In this document: piece by piece, positions 12,151-25,217 of the stretch
Layout: each line of letters begins with the position of its first letter
Position numbering within the stretch: the first letter of the stretch is position 1
Origin: Stenopsyche tienmushanensis
Taxonomy: Eukaryota > Arthropoda > Insecta > Trichoptera > Stenopsychidae
Reading direction: 5' to 3'
Assembly (NCBI GenBank): GCA_008973525.1
Contig: WACJ01000356.1
Coordinates: 1-64,000, forward strand
DNA length: 64,000 nt
Program-made: the position numbers and the translations under genes
Notes under the pieces: generated by a model
Told to the model about the DNA's origin: nothing
The model's database searches: none
The model's input: only the letters and a program-made list of their open reading frames with translations

Positions 12151-12579
12151 CTAAGGAAAATAAAATAACGTTTAGAATATTTAATCAGATAAATCTCTAG
12201 CGTGGACTAAACACCCAAGTCTTAAAACTCTAAAATGATCTTTATTTTGTTGTGCATTTTTGAAGCAATATTTCTTTGCGATAATATTAATGTTAGATTT
12301 AAATTAAATAATATTGATGCTGATTATAGCGAACAATATCCAGTATGAATTCCATTTCATTCTTGTCCTTTTGACAGCTGTCATTTATTGATTCATGTAA
12401 TAAAAAAATGCTGCCTTAGTTTAAGTCATTAAATCGGTTATAAAAGTTTAATATGGATTATTGTAATTCCTGTAATAGATTGCTATTGTAAATTAGATTA
12501 ATTTTGCAATGAAAATTTTAAAAAATGTTTGTTTAGGATATATTTTTGGTTAGATATTAGGTAACATCTACCTGGTGGC

Positions 12580-12770
12580 TGTCATCGGCATAAGACGGGG
12601 TCCATGTGCGCTGTATCGTTTCGAAATAGCAAGAGCGGAGGACACTGAGGACGTGCCTTGGGCCGCCCTTAGGGCTCCGGAGAGCCCCCTAAGGCAACTT
12701 AGTACGCTCATCTTGAACTGATCGGCCGCTCAGCTGCGTATGAAAATGCTGAGGACATAACACCTAAATT
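12580..12770. repeat. GC-rich island in AT-rich DNA, unassigned
   Basis: Compositionally unlike its surroundings, with an internal near-palindrome (GCCCTTAGGGCTCCGG ... AGCCCCCTAAGGC, about 12665-12695). No protein signature in either strand. It could be a piece of a non-LTR element or a cryptic promoter. Confidence 0.3.
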
Positions 12771-13369
12771 TGTGACCATCCGCTCATAAACGACAAAATC
12801 TCTTTTAAAATATTACTTTTATATATCTAAAATATATTTTTGAGTTGAATTTCCAATATTTATTTAGGTATTTAATCATAAAAAATACTAAAATTAATAA
12901 AAATATGCATGCAAAGATTAACATAATAATTAAAGGAAATAAATATATATTTTTTTTGTTATAGATCTTTATTATAGGTCGCTATTTTGTAACATATTTA
13001 CATACCTCCAGTTATTAATAAACCCTTATTTAATTTTAAAATATATTCCCTTAAAGCTGTAATTTAAATCTAATGTATCTAATTTATAAAAATAATATGA
13101 ATGGCAAAAAATTGAAAAATGCCTGTAATACCAAATATTGAATTAGAATAGTAATATAAAAATTAGATAGTCCCATTAGGAATGTCGTTTTTTTAATATT
13201 TACTTTTTGATCATCGGTTGTGTCTCAGCCATCCCTTTGATAACACATATTGTATATTTTGTTAGTCGGCTTAAATCTGGTGAACGCTATTTTATACTTG
13301 GAAAATCTCTAGTGGTTTGTCAATGCCAGAGATGGCTTAAATAGTTTAAAAGTGTAAATTTTAGTTAAT

Positions 13370-13850
13370 AAAATACTGTCCAAAGTGAGAGAAAGATTAA
13401 AGTGGATGACAATATCCTGCGTGCTGAAATCAAATCAAATCCAAAATAGACTATACGAGAACTAACAGACAAGCTCGGATACTTTTGGATAAGTATTCAA
13501 ATACAATTGAAAAAAAGCAAGTATGTGTTATAATTTAATTGATAGAGAAGAAACAACCGTTTTTACTGACTGAGGATGAAAAGTGGCTGTTGTACTCAAA
13601 TTAAAAACACAAGACAATGGTTTTTAAAGGGGCACGTAAAGAAACCAACCCTTCGATCAAGCCTTACAGTAAAATATCTCTTTTAAATGTATAGTGAGAC
13701 TCCAAAGGGATAATCTACCATGAATTCCTTCCATATGATCAAATCATAACGAGAGAGATTTATTGTTCATAATTAGAAAATTTAAAAGTGACGTTGAATA
13801 TGAAGAGGCCAGGTGTAGTTAGCCGTCAACAAATTCTTTAACAAAATTCC
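13370..13850 (+). mobile_element. Degenerate mariner transposase
   Basis: The plus strand carries broken frames reading FLTEDEKWLLYSN, then WDSKGIIYHEFLPYDQIITR. This matches the mariner block 'GDEKWVLYDN...WD.KGI.HYELLP..QTI', including the first catalytic Asp region. Several stops interrupt it. An upstream IRELTDKLG piece fits the N-terminal helix-turn-helix. Dead copy. Confidence 0.65.
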
Positions 13851-14377
13851 ATAGAAAAAAACTTTGGAAGTATTATTTTTTATTGCTAATATTTGTTTAT
13901 AAATTAACATCAATCATCCACAAACCATTAAATATATTAAAAATACAATTCCAATTTTCTAAAATGTTTTAATATGTACAAAATAACATTATTTCATATG
14001 TATAAATCTTCTACATAATACCTAGCATTGAAAGCACTATCCAAAAGATGTAATAACAATAAAATACGAAACCGCGCCTCTGCTCGACTTCATAAAAAAG
14101 GTATTGAATAGATTTCATGCTGTCTACGTGCGTTCTGATAGACGAGTGGATTTAAACATGACGTTATTTCAATGCATTACGAGAAAGAAGTAATCAAAAC
14201 GGCGGCCTTCAAAAATTACAAGGCAAAAATATAACTTTTAATTAAACAAAATGTTAAAGCAGATATTAGATATTTTTGATAATACAATTTCATAAATGCA
14301 ATGAATCCACAGCGTAAAACAATGTTTTAAATACGAAAATCAGAAAACGTGTTTCTATTAAACTTCGAATGGTTTTA

Positions 14378-17300
14378 TTAATATTTGGATGTCTTCTGTT
14401 TCATGACCGCCTGTATGCACTTAGCCATTGTAGGCGAAGCCCTACTGATTGGATCAGTCATGAAAAAGTCTGCAAGGGTCTTTTGCTGCACGTCGAGCTG
14501 TCCTTGGAGAGTTTTAGAGATCGCCTGTGTGAAAATAATAAAAATTATTTACATCTAATATACAGTAGAACCTCGGTTTACGAGTCGCACAAACAAGTTT
14601 CGTCGGTTTGGTAACTTGGTCCCGTCGAACCGGCAATAAGATAAAGTCTATTCTTGTTTACTCTTCGGAGAACCCGCGAGCATTCAAGAGGTGTTAAGTG
14701 CCAAAGGACAAGCTGCCTGTTATGCAGAGGTCAAACAGCAGGGCATTGATCGACAAAGAGCTGTTTACCGAAATCTTGGAATGGAGCTGTTTACGAATCT
14801 TTTACGTGACAACATTAAGTTTGACTCCCGTTATATAACAATTTATATCAAGTCCTGAATTAAATCAATACCTCTGATAATTTGGTGGCTTGAGCGAAAT
14901 AGTTATTTTCCTCGCAGTTTCCATAATTTACCAGAGAAGGCGATATCTGACTCAATCGATCTCTTACTTCGTCTAAATTATCATACGGTAATTTGTTGCC
15001 CATCACTTCTGAAACAGCCCTGTAAAAATATAAAATGCATATTAACGTATGTGGATCCAATTTAAAATATAAACACGACGGAATTAACTATAAACCTAAT
15101 GATTTTCCAATCCTCCCGAGCCTTTCCAGGCGGGGTAACGGCTACGAAAGTTTGTTGAGCGCGACCTTCAGTATTTACGTATGTTGCTTGTTTTTCTGTA
15201 TATGCCGCGCCTGGCAATACGATGTCAGCAATTTCAGCGCCCTTATCACCGTGATGACCTGCGTCCCAAATGATGTACTTGTTTAATTTATCAATAAGTC
15301 TTATTTTAAGACACAAATCATAAAGCGACTATTTACCTTGGTATATAACAGTGCAGTCGGCTGGAAGATCTTCTCTATTGATTGCACCAGCGTCAGCACC
15401 GAGCAAGAATAAAACGTTTGGCTGTGCATCTCTTATGGCACCCACTCCAGCATTCCAGCCCAAATCTAAAGCCGCTGCTTGTGATGCAACTGTTTGCAAA
15501 ACATTCAGTACCTATGATCAAAATTTGCGCATTAATATCTTTTTTTTTATTTTACAATTCTGAAGTTTTCCAATATTTACCTTCCATGATTTATCTTCGA
15601 CTCCTGCTTGAATTTTCGATGAAAGTGCTTGCAAATTTGCTAATATTGCTGGTCCATCAGGACGCTGAGCTTGATTAGCTCCCAAAATGATGACTAAATC
15701 AGATTATCAAATTTATTGATATGCACAATAAATAAATAATAAAAAGCTATATAATACATTATATTTTCTTACCGGGACGTTTAGCTGCTTGAAGTTTTTT
15801 GAAGAACGCTCCTTTTCCTCCAGCTAAATCAGCCAAAGCACTAGAATTTTCACCTAAATGCTAAATATAAAAACAATGCAATTAAAACATCGGAAGATCA
15901 TTTTATCTGCGTAAATTTAAAAGCACTCACTTCATAATCGTAGGTGAGATCAACTTTTGGTCCAATATATGCAACATTACATTCCTTGTGTATATATGCT
16001 TTACGAATTCGAGAATTCAGCAACGGAGCTTCAAATCTCGGATTAGTTCCAATCAACAGGACTAGATCGGCGTCTTCAACATCTATCGAAATAAAAAAAT
16101 TATAAACGCGTATAAAAAATATGTCATTTGAATAGTTTAACTCGGCTATTCAAATGAAACGTTGCTCACTGGCTATTTTGGTATTCAACAAATAGGATGA
16201 TCGCAAATCAGTTCCGGATCCGTCAAGAGGAAACACTTGTTCTGTACAGCAAAGCTCGGATCCGGCACTGTTTAAAAGGTCCTTCAAAGCGACTAATGAT
16301 TCAGCATCGGCAAGCCCACCAGCAACTGCCGCCAGCTTTAAATTTAAAATATATAGATTAGAATGACAAACGTATAAATTGTTTAAATTATGAATAAAAT
16401 GATCACCTTGTTTGGTGGACAAGACTTCATTGCTCTTGCGGTGGCTACTAATGCGTCTTCCCATTCGCATTGTTTAAGATTACCGGAATGGTCTTTTATC
16501 ATGGGTGTAACTAATCGCTGACGACGCAAACCATCACAGGCAAAACGCGATTTATCAGAAAGCCATTCTTCGTTAATTTCCTATTGAAGAAAACCGCATT
16601 GAAAAATATGTATTCATTGTATAATTTCTTTTATGACTAAGTAATAAACCTCATTAGTTCTCGGCAGAATCCTCAAAACTTCTCCAGTTCTTGTAGAAAC
16701 CACGATATTACTTCCGAGAGCATCTAGTACGTCGATTGAATCTACTTTACGAGTCTCCCAAGGACGCGCCGTAAAGCTGTAAGGCTTAGATGTCAAAGCG
16801 CCGACCGGACACAGATCAATGACGTTGCCAGATAGTTCAGACAAAAACATCTTTTCGACGTATGTTCCAACCTACAAAACAAAAAACCCATAAATGATTA
16901 TGATTCAATTCACCAAATTAACAGTGACATCTTCCATCCCACTTCTGACACCAGTGTAATGCAAAGTGGGGGTCCTTTCGGAGTGGAATCCTGAGCTGCT
17001 CCCCACTCCTATGTGTTATTGAGTCAGGTGTGAATAGAAATACTCTCGTTTTAACTGTTTTCTTTATTACAACGAGATATGGCAGCGGGAAGGACGTCTT
17101 CCCGCAGACAAGGCTATCCAACGACTCCCACCTTCCAATACATATGTCGAGCGTGGGCAACTCGGTGAACACATCAATATTGTTTAAAAATATTACCTGC
17201 ATATCAGTTCCTCTACCAGTAGTTCCAAGATCATCGACGCCGGCTACTTCTGATGCAAATCTAATGCATCTAGTACAATGAATACACCGAGTCATCACTG

Positions 17301-18001
17301 TCTTGATCAATGGTCCAACATCTTTATCTTCCACAGCTCTATAATGTATTAAAAACTTTACAATAACACAGTTGAAACAATTAAATTACATTGTGTACAA
17401 AAAATATGATATTAATACCGTTTTCCTGAGAAATTGATGTCAGTAAATCTGCTTCGGTCGGATCCAAAGGCCATTGACTGATCTTGAAGATCGCATTCAC
17501 CACCTTGATCGCAAATAGGACAATCCAATGGATGATTAACTAATAGGAACTCCATTACACCTTCTCTTGCTTTCCTCGTCATATCTGAATTTGTTTTAAT
17601 TCTCCATCCTTTCATAACGGGCATAGCACATGCAGCTACCGGTTTTGGAGACTTTTCGACCTCGACGAGACACATTCTGCAATTTCCAGCGACTGCAAGC
17701 CGTTCATGATAGCAAAAACGGGGAATCTCAACACCCACTTGAGCAGCAGCCTAAAATATATATTAATTATAAAAAATGTATATGTTTTATATGCAATGTT
17801 ATAATAGAAAAGGCTTACTTGTAAGACAGTGGTTCCTGGCAACACGTAAACTGGTTGATCGTCAATGAAAACTTCAATTTTTTCAGGGGCTTTGTCTGCA
17901 AATCCTTTGCATAACACACTGCTCGGGGTCAATCGAGTGACTGAGCTCGTCGATGTCAACGAAGGCAGGGACAATGCCCTGGTAAGAGTGATACGAAACA
18001 T
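14378..18001 (-). CDS. NDUFS1: NADH:ubiquinone oxidoreductase 75 kDa core subunit
   Basis: Core iron-sulfur subunit of the complex I N module. Coding exons: 17819-18001, 17419-17750, 17197-17338, 16650-16871, 16407-16580, 16170-16335, 15931-16082, 15773-15860, 15581-15693, 15337-15511, 15096-15258, 14872-15019, 14378-14524. The lengths sum to 2205 bp, i.e. 734 residues, close to the usual 727-730. The first about 35 residues are a presequence ([15 protein letters not shown]). The 2Fe-2S site is [16 protein letters not shown] plus a later AAC. 4Fe-4S ligands appear in [23 protein letters not shown] and DLCPVGAL. The remainder is the molybdopterin-oxidoreductase-like domain. An acceptor lies just before the ATG (AG|AAAGATG), so there is a 5' UTR intron. 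Head to head with eEF1B-beta. A Tigger remnant sits in the last intron, and an inserted repeat in the 16872-17196 intron. Confidence 0.96.
14568..14850 (+). mobile_element. pogo/Tigger remnant in the last NDUFS1 intron
   Basis: Begins TACAGTAGAACCTCGGTTTA, a typical Tigger terminal sequence next to TA. It then jumps to CAAGCTGCCTGTTATGCAGA (14711 on), which is paralogous to CAGGCTGCCTGTTATTTGGA in the copy at 45190-45890. That region encodes the [11 protein letters not shown] block of Tigger transposases. Internally deleted and frame-broken. Confidence 0.65.
16920..17190. repeat. GC-richer insertion in NDUFS1 intron 3, unassigned
   Basis: Most NDUFS1 introns are 60-90 bp; this one (16872-17196) is 325 bp. 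The extra sequence is less AT-rich (GCAGCGGGAAGGACGTCTTC and neighbours) and contains the imperfect hairpin GGGAAGGACGTCTTCCCGC (about 17088-17106). An old transposon or LTR fragment is likely, but no family could be assigned. Confidence 0.4.
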
Positions 18002-19093
18002 CTTTCTATAGAATAAAAACCATATTTTAAAATAATGAGCACCTAAAAATGTTTGCAAAAATCTAATATACAAATCATAATAGAATCTATATTACAAGTT
18101 GTACATTAATGTTGAAAGGAGGTCGATTATAACTTTTTAAATTAAATTTTCGCCTAAAATCTTATACGATCGATAAATTATATACTAATGAAAGCAAAAC
18201 ACACAAATATTGCCCTCGTCCAAGCTAATATCTGAGACACATCACAAAACAGTGTGGATATATCGATATTTTTGTAGGTTACATAAGACTTAAATAATAT
18301 TAAAAAAAGTAATCAAACTTACGCAGTTGGACGTATCGGGAATGGATGACTGAAACGAAAGCGAACAATTACGCACTAAGACGAAATTAATCAAATAAGT
18401 GTTGCGCAAACGCGGCCAGTGCCGCTGATCCAGCTGACAGCACCCCCCGCACCCCCCAAACACTGCTGACAACTTCGTTTTAATTTAAAAATAGTACAAA
18501 TAGATATCAACGCGTTGTTTTACGACCAACTTTTTTTTTGCATTATAAATCATTTAAAAAATTCTTATCTACCCACGAGATTAAAATAATAATAAGAATC
18601 GGTTTTTTTATTTCTGATTTTTTATACTTTTTATAATTTGTAATATTGTAAATCGCTATTTTATTCATTTTGGTGCTGATTACTATAATTTTTAATTACC
18701 GTGCAAAAATTTGTCAGAATTAATGATTTAATTGTAAAGAATTCTTATTTTAGTATTCTTAAACTCTAAATCGTCATTGAAAACAAATCGAATGATAAAG
18801 CCAATTTATATCGAAATTTTAATATTTTGATAATTTTTAGATCAGTTATAATATTTAAGATAAATTCATTTCATAGTGAAATAAATCAGGTGTTATTAAT
18901 GAAGCTGTTAATGTCGTAATAAAATATTTGTATAAAAATTAATTTGTGTTAAGTCTCCCCATTTACAATATAAATTTTGACATTAAAAATAAAAAGCAGT
19001 TGGTAACTTCCTCCCTCTCCGCTGCTCCCCCTCTGTCTTTCTTCCGTGGCACTGCATATCGTCGTGGCCGCCGTGCTCTAAGCCTGCACTACC
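18002..19093. promoter_or_regulatory. Divergent promoter region of NDUFS1 and eEF1B-beta
   Basis: About 1.1 kb separates the two ATGs. On the minus strand, CCAACTGC|GTAAGT (exon edge at 18323) is a strong donor that can pair with the acceptor at 18006-18007. A non-coding first exon of NDUFS1 is therefore expected from about 18323 to about 18470. A pyrimidine-rich tract (CTTCCTCCCTCTCCGCTGCT, 19008 on) precedes the eEF1B-beta ATG by about 60 bp; such tracts near the 5' end are common in translation-factor mRNAs. Transcription starts were not determined. Confidence 0.55.
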
Positions 19094-20303
19094 ATGACCT
19101 TCACTTTTGAAAATACCCCAAACGGACACAAAGTCCTGAATGGATATCTTGCACAAAAAAGTTTCATTTCTGGGTGAGCACAATTCATCAAATTTTTCTC
19201 CCACGCCACATAACCTTCAAACCGGTATCCATTCTGTCGTACTCTATTTCTGGCTATTTGGATAATATTCAACGTATCATTTTTCCTTCACGTTCATTAA
19301 TGAGCGACAACAACGCTTTCATAATCGATAGCATCGTTAATCATATGCTGCACCCTTAAAATCCCGTTTTTTATTAAGGAGCAGAAATATTTTAAATTTG
19401 TAATTTAAAATTTTTGTATCGCTGTCTACTTACTAGAAACTTGCAAGAACTAATTAAATATGATTTAAAATTTGTGTTGTAATTTTATTGGTTTCCAATT
19501 GGTTTCTTCATTTCATACATATATTCTCAAGCGTATATATATAAATTATTTTATTTGGTATGTTTTCAATATGATTTCTTAATTTTAGATACCAGCCATC
19601 TCAAGCTGATGTTCTTGTATTTGACGCATTGGGGAAAAAGCCACAAGTGAAGTCTTTCCCCCATGTCGTGCGTTGGTATAATAATATAGAATCTTATACA
19701 TCTGAAGAACGCTCGGCTTTTGGCGGACAAGCATGTCCCATCAAAGCTGGAGCTAAACCTACAGCTGCAGCTGAAGCACCTAAGCCCAAATCAGCTCCTG
19801 CTGCCAAACCTGCATCCAAACCAGCTGCTAAACCGGCCGACGATGATGATTTAGACCTCTTCGGCTCAGACGAAGAAGAGGTAATTAGACATACGTCGGT
19901 TGATTGATATTTAAATTTGATTGCATGTCACATTTATTTTTTTATTTTTATAATCTAGAGTGCTGAAGCAGCAGCAATCAGGGAACAGAGACTCAAGGAT
20001 TACGCCAGTAAAAAATCAAAGAAGCCCACCCTGATCGCCAAGTCTTCAATCGTGCTAGACGTCAAGCCTTGGGATGACGAAACCGACATGAAAGCAATGG
20101 AGAACTTAGTCAGAACTATTCAAATGGAAGGTCTCGTTTGGGGCGCCTCCAAACTTGTTCCAGTCGGCTATGGTATCCACAAGCTACAAATCATGTGCGT
20201 CGTTGAAGATGATAAAGTATCAGTAGATCTCCTTACTGAAATGATTCAAGAATTTGAAGATTCAGTACAATCTGTTGATATCGCAGCATTTAACAAGATT
20301 TAA
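19094..20303 (+). CDS. eEF1beta: Translation elongation factor 1-beta (eEF1B-alpha GEF subunit)
   Basis: Guanine-nucleotide exchange factor that recharges eEF1A with GTP; cytosolic. Exons: 19094-19173, 19589-19880, 19959-20303, giving 238 residues. Exon 1 ([20 protein letters not shown]) is short and easily missed; it joins in phase as ...[14 protein letters not shown], matching the family's N-terminal GST-C-like domain. The middle is an Ala/Lys/Pro-rich linker. Then comes the acidic [14 protein letters not shown] with the casein-kinase-2-type serine typical of the family. The C-terminal GEF domain (about 150-238) carries [29 protein letters not shown] and the canonical end [14 protein letters not shown] lies at 20347-20352. 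The N-terminal peptide differs from the common MA(V/I)GDVKT start, so the start is the first in-frame ATG rather than a conserved one. Confidence 0.93.
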
Positions 20304-20469
20304 TTCTTGATTGTTCAACCAGTGTTTGTCATACCCATTACCTTTTAATAAAAATTATATCTTTTTATTAATATTATTTTAATTTCTCATTTATATTTTG
20401 TCCCGTATTGCTACAATTCTAAACAAACAAAACATTTTTGATGACAAATAATTATCGGCGAAAATAAAG

Positions 20470-22490
20470 ATTATAATATATGAAGCCGGTAGTTGTGCCG
20501 AGTCGTCCCATATTAGATTTGGGACCGAATGGCAGAAGACCTTGTCTTTGCCGAGATAAACGGGTAGCGCAGCATGTCTGTATATGGGCAATTGGATGGA
20601 GGAAGCTTAGGACAGGCGTAAATGGCGGCATACGTTGTCGATGGTCAGGGCTGTATGAGCCACTTATGCCTGTATATATTACTTTACAGTCAATCCTTCT
20701 ACAGTGATCCGCGCTATAGAGAATTAAGTACCCATATAAAATTTGCATGCATTTAGTTTGTTAACAAGTGCAAGTAAAATCATTTGTGGTGTATACAGAG
20801 ACGACTGTTTACGAATGAATATGCAGAAAGTGGTTTGCCAGATTTTGATCAGGCAATTTTTTGTTGCTGGATGAATCAGATAGTGGAACACCTTTTTTTC
20901 CCTAAGCAGTGGAATTTTTTTTATAAACACTGCCGAGCCCATATCCAGTAGTGTGGGATTCCGATTTCTCGTATGCCCACTAAAAACCCCTCCTCGTCCA
21001 CCTCTTGTATCCGGCCCAAATGTTAGGCATTTGCCGGATACGACACTCAGGTCTATATCCACCTCAGCTCGCTGTTGACAATGTCAACAGCTTTGTCCTC
21101 TTTATTCCTACATGTCTTCTTGTCCTTTCAGCATCCTCCTTCGATGCAATCACCTTGGCGGCTAAGTTCCCCCAGGCCTCAACCCTACAGTGGTGGCACT
21201 CTGGTGGTCGCCTCTTTGACTATCCATTTCAGATAGGCTCCAAAGCAACCGTGCCCAGTGAGGAGCTAAGTCAGATGATAGCTCAGTCGTCCGTGGACCT
21301 GCCTGTCTGCATACAGACTGTTGTGTATGCTGGACGGGCTGGGGAAGCTGCTGGAAAGACATCTTCCAGCGACTCCAGCAACATATTGAGACGGGGCTCT
21401 CTCCCAAGGATTTCACCCAGGCCGGTCCACCATCGACGCCATCAATTTTGAAGTGGAAATCGTGAAGCAGGCATGGCGAGGCAGTGCTAAGGCCAGTGGG
21501 CCAGTCGTCAAAAACGCATTCAACTCGGCGAGATGACACTTGATCCCCAATGAACTTAAAGCCCCACTATACCTAGTCAGAATGGTAGAGAATTACCTCC
21601 ATGAATGAGTACGCCAGCACCGATGAGGGAATAAGGCAGCGAGCAGTTACGGCGGGTGTTCCACAAAGATCCGTATTCGGACTCGCTCTGTAAAACGTAA
21701 TGTATGATGGCCTGCTGCGGATACCACTAATGGAGGGCGCCAGACAGAGGTCTTGACCAGGTTGATGCCCAACATCGGAGGCCCTAAAACTAGCAGAAGA
21801 AAACTAAAAGGCACTACGAGTTGAGAGGACCCGGCTCAACCTGGCCAGAGTCCAAAGAAGAAGTGCGATCAGGGTGGCTGCTGCATGCCACACAGTATCG
21901 GAAGATGCTATACTGGCACTGACTGCCATACCACCAATTGACCTGCTCGCCCAGGATAGGCTGGCGATACAAAAAGGAGAAACAACGAAGACGGCCAGAG
22001 AAACAATCATGGTGGTGTGGCAGTCTCGATGAGACAGCTCCACAAAAGGTCAGTAATACTAATACTAAAGCTGGAATTGTGGATGGCCAGGCAACATTGT
22101 CAAATGTGTTACCACTTGATTCAGATTCTCCCCGGGCATGGCTGCTTTGGCAGCTATCTCAAGATAATAGGAAAAGAGGCAAGCCCGGAATGCTATCACT
22201 GCGATGATATACAGCATTCGTCTGTCAAGCGTGGAGCGTTAAAAGGATACCCTATGCAAGGAGTTGGGAGCAAACTGGCTATCGCCTAACAACATGATCC
22301 CTTCAATGCTCAAGGATGCTAGGGCATGGAATGCGTGGTGATCCACAAGCTGAATAGCTGAAGAGCCCAGGAGGGACACATCACTGCCACCCTTGTGCAA
22401 TACTTAACTAGTAGCCGGGTGGCAACAGAAGAGGAAGGAGGTTTTAGTGGGTAGAAATTCCACACTACTACAAAATAGTGATGTCTTTTG
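20470..22490 (+). mobile_element. Degenerate R1-clade non-LTR retrotransposon (ORF2 reverse transcriptase and 3' part)
   Basis: From about 21300 the plus strand, over several frame breaks, gives the R1-clade series: GRSTIDAINFEVEIVKQAWR, VVKNAFNSAR, TAGVPQRSV, NVMYDGLLRIPL, then VRVAAACHTVSEDAILAL, IPPIDLLAQDRLAIQKGET and a C-terminal SGHG...SPECYHC zinc-finger-like piece. Frame breaks and stops show it is dead, and the YADD-type box is lost. The 3' tail GGAGGTTTTAGTGGGTAG (from 22438) is typical. A second tail in the opposite orientation lies at 20944-20995, so 20470-21005 is probably another, oppositely oriented copy. Confidence 0.8.
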
Positions 22491-23814
22491 AAGATTGCCG
22501 TCCATGTCTCCCTTCACTCCACTTCCTTATACCAGGTAGAAGCGTGTGCGTCCACCTGCCCTTTTCTGAAGTGTCTCATCATATCGGTCTTTCTGTCATG
22601 GTCGTCTCTCTCGCTTAGATTGTGGGAGATCTAAAACACTGGATAACGACGTTCTGCTAGAGATTTTGTGGGGAGACAAATCCAGATCTTTCCATTGATG
22701 GTTTAGCTGAGAGACTTGGATCAACTCCATCAACTCTTCTATAAGCTTGTCATTCAGCGAAAAATACGAACTTTAAATGAAAGTTACTATTGCATCCACC
22801 TTATTTCCCTGATCCTGCTCCTTTGGATTCAACTATATGAAGCTGGGTATATTTGAAGTTTCCTTTTAAGCTTCTTTCAGCAAAGGATCTAAATTACAAG
22901 AGTATCAATTGTCTCCAAAATAATTTTACAATTACCTTTCAATCATTAAAACATCAATTCTATTTTCTGTCTTGCTTTGATTACATGTCCTGTGAATCGA
23001 CTCATATTTCTTCCAGCACCCAATTTAATGCAATGCTATAACAACGATACTATCTTGATAGAAAAATGTTTTCACAATTTCACACAATTTTGATTTGAAA
23101 ACCTTTTTAATTCAGAAGAAGCAGAACTGATTTATAATAATGTACTGATAATAAATATCTTCCATTCGGCTATGAAATGTTTACGCAGACCATGTGAGTG
23201 CATACTCATCAAAGGGTTAAATACAAATAAAAATACAAAAACGACGTATATAAGGGATGTATTCACTATTTAATAGATAGAATGATTAGTATAATAACTA
23301 GTTCTAAATATGTATTATAAAAAAAACAATGATACTAAGCTTATTACTATTTTGACAAAGTTAAAAGGAGAATAAGTATAGATTATGGTTGTTACGATAG
23401 CTGAATACGGAATAATAATACCTTCGTCCTATTTTTTTCAATTTCGGCATTCGTAAAAATCTTATTGAAAAAATTTGATTTCACTTACAATATAGAAGTC
23501 AAAATAATATATTAACGGATTTGCTTCTCTGTTTTTGCTATTCCATGTCTTCCATTATATAAGTAATAAATATTTATATTAATTTTGTAATAAACGTGTT
23601 TTGGATATGATCCAAATTTAAAAAAATTGTATAACCAATTAAAAATGCTTTTTAAAAAGTAAGGTCAATGTGATCGTATTAAGATTAAAATAAATCGAAT
23701 CCGAACATTTTAATCGTTTTATAATTCAAATGATTTAAATTATTTCATTGGAATAGTAACAAATCACCAGAACTTATCAGTCTTTTATTTCGACTCGAGG
23801 ACTTAACGATACCA
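22491..23814. other. Intergenic, AT-rich, with a weak mariner trace
   Basis: At about 22620-22770 the plus strand reads LDNDVLLEILWGDKSRSF and then, frame-shifted, RLGSTPSTLLYKL. This resembles the mariner N-terminal helix-turn-helix (weak). A lone piggyBac-type terminus is at 23191-23220. Nothing else seen. Confidence 0.4.
23191..23220 (-). repeat. Single piggyBac-type terminus (TTAACCC...)
   Basis: Its reverse complement starts TTAACCCTTTGATGAGTATG and continues CACTCACATGG. This is near-identical to 34378-34408 (TTAACCCATTGATGAGTATA). No partner end was found nearby. Confidence 0.5.

Positions 23815-25217
<1,403 letters not shown>

Larger units (their letters stand above)
12151..14377. 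other. Gap between NDUFB5 and NDUFS1
   Basis: It should hold the unseen first exon(s) of NDUFB5. It also holds a GC-rich island at about 12580-12770 (possible repeat) and a degenerate mariner (13370-13850). The rest is AT-rich. Confidence 0.45.

Noticed and set aside
19078..19272. Minus-strand frame with lysozyme-like flavour ([14 protein letters not shown])
   Set aside because: It is antisense to the first exon of eEF1B-beta (19094-19173), which joins in phase with the next exon. The frame has stops just upstream and no splice context.
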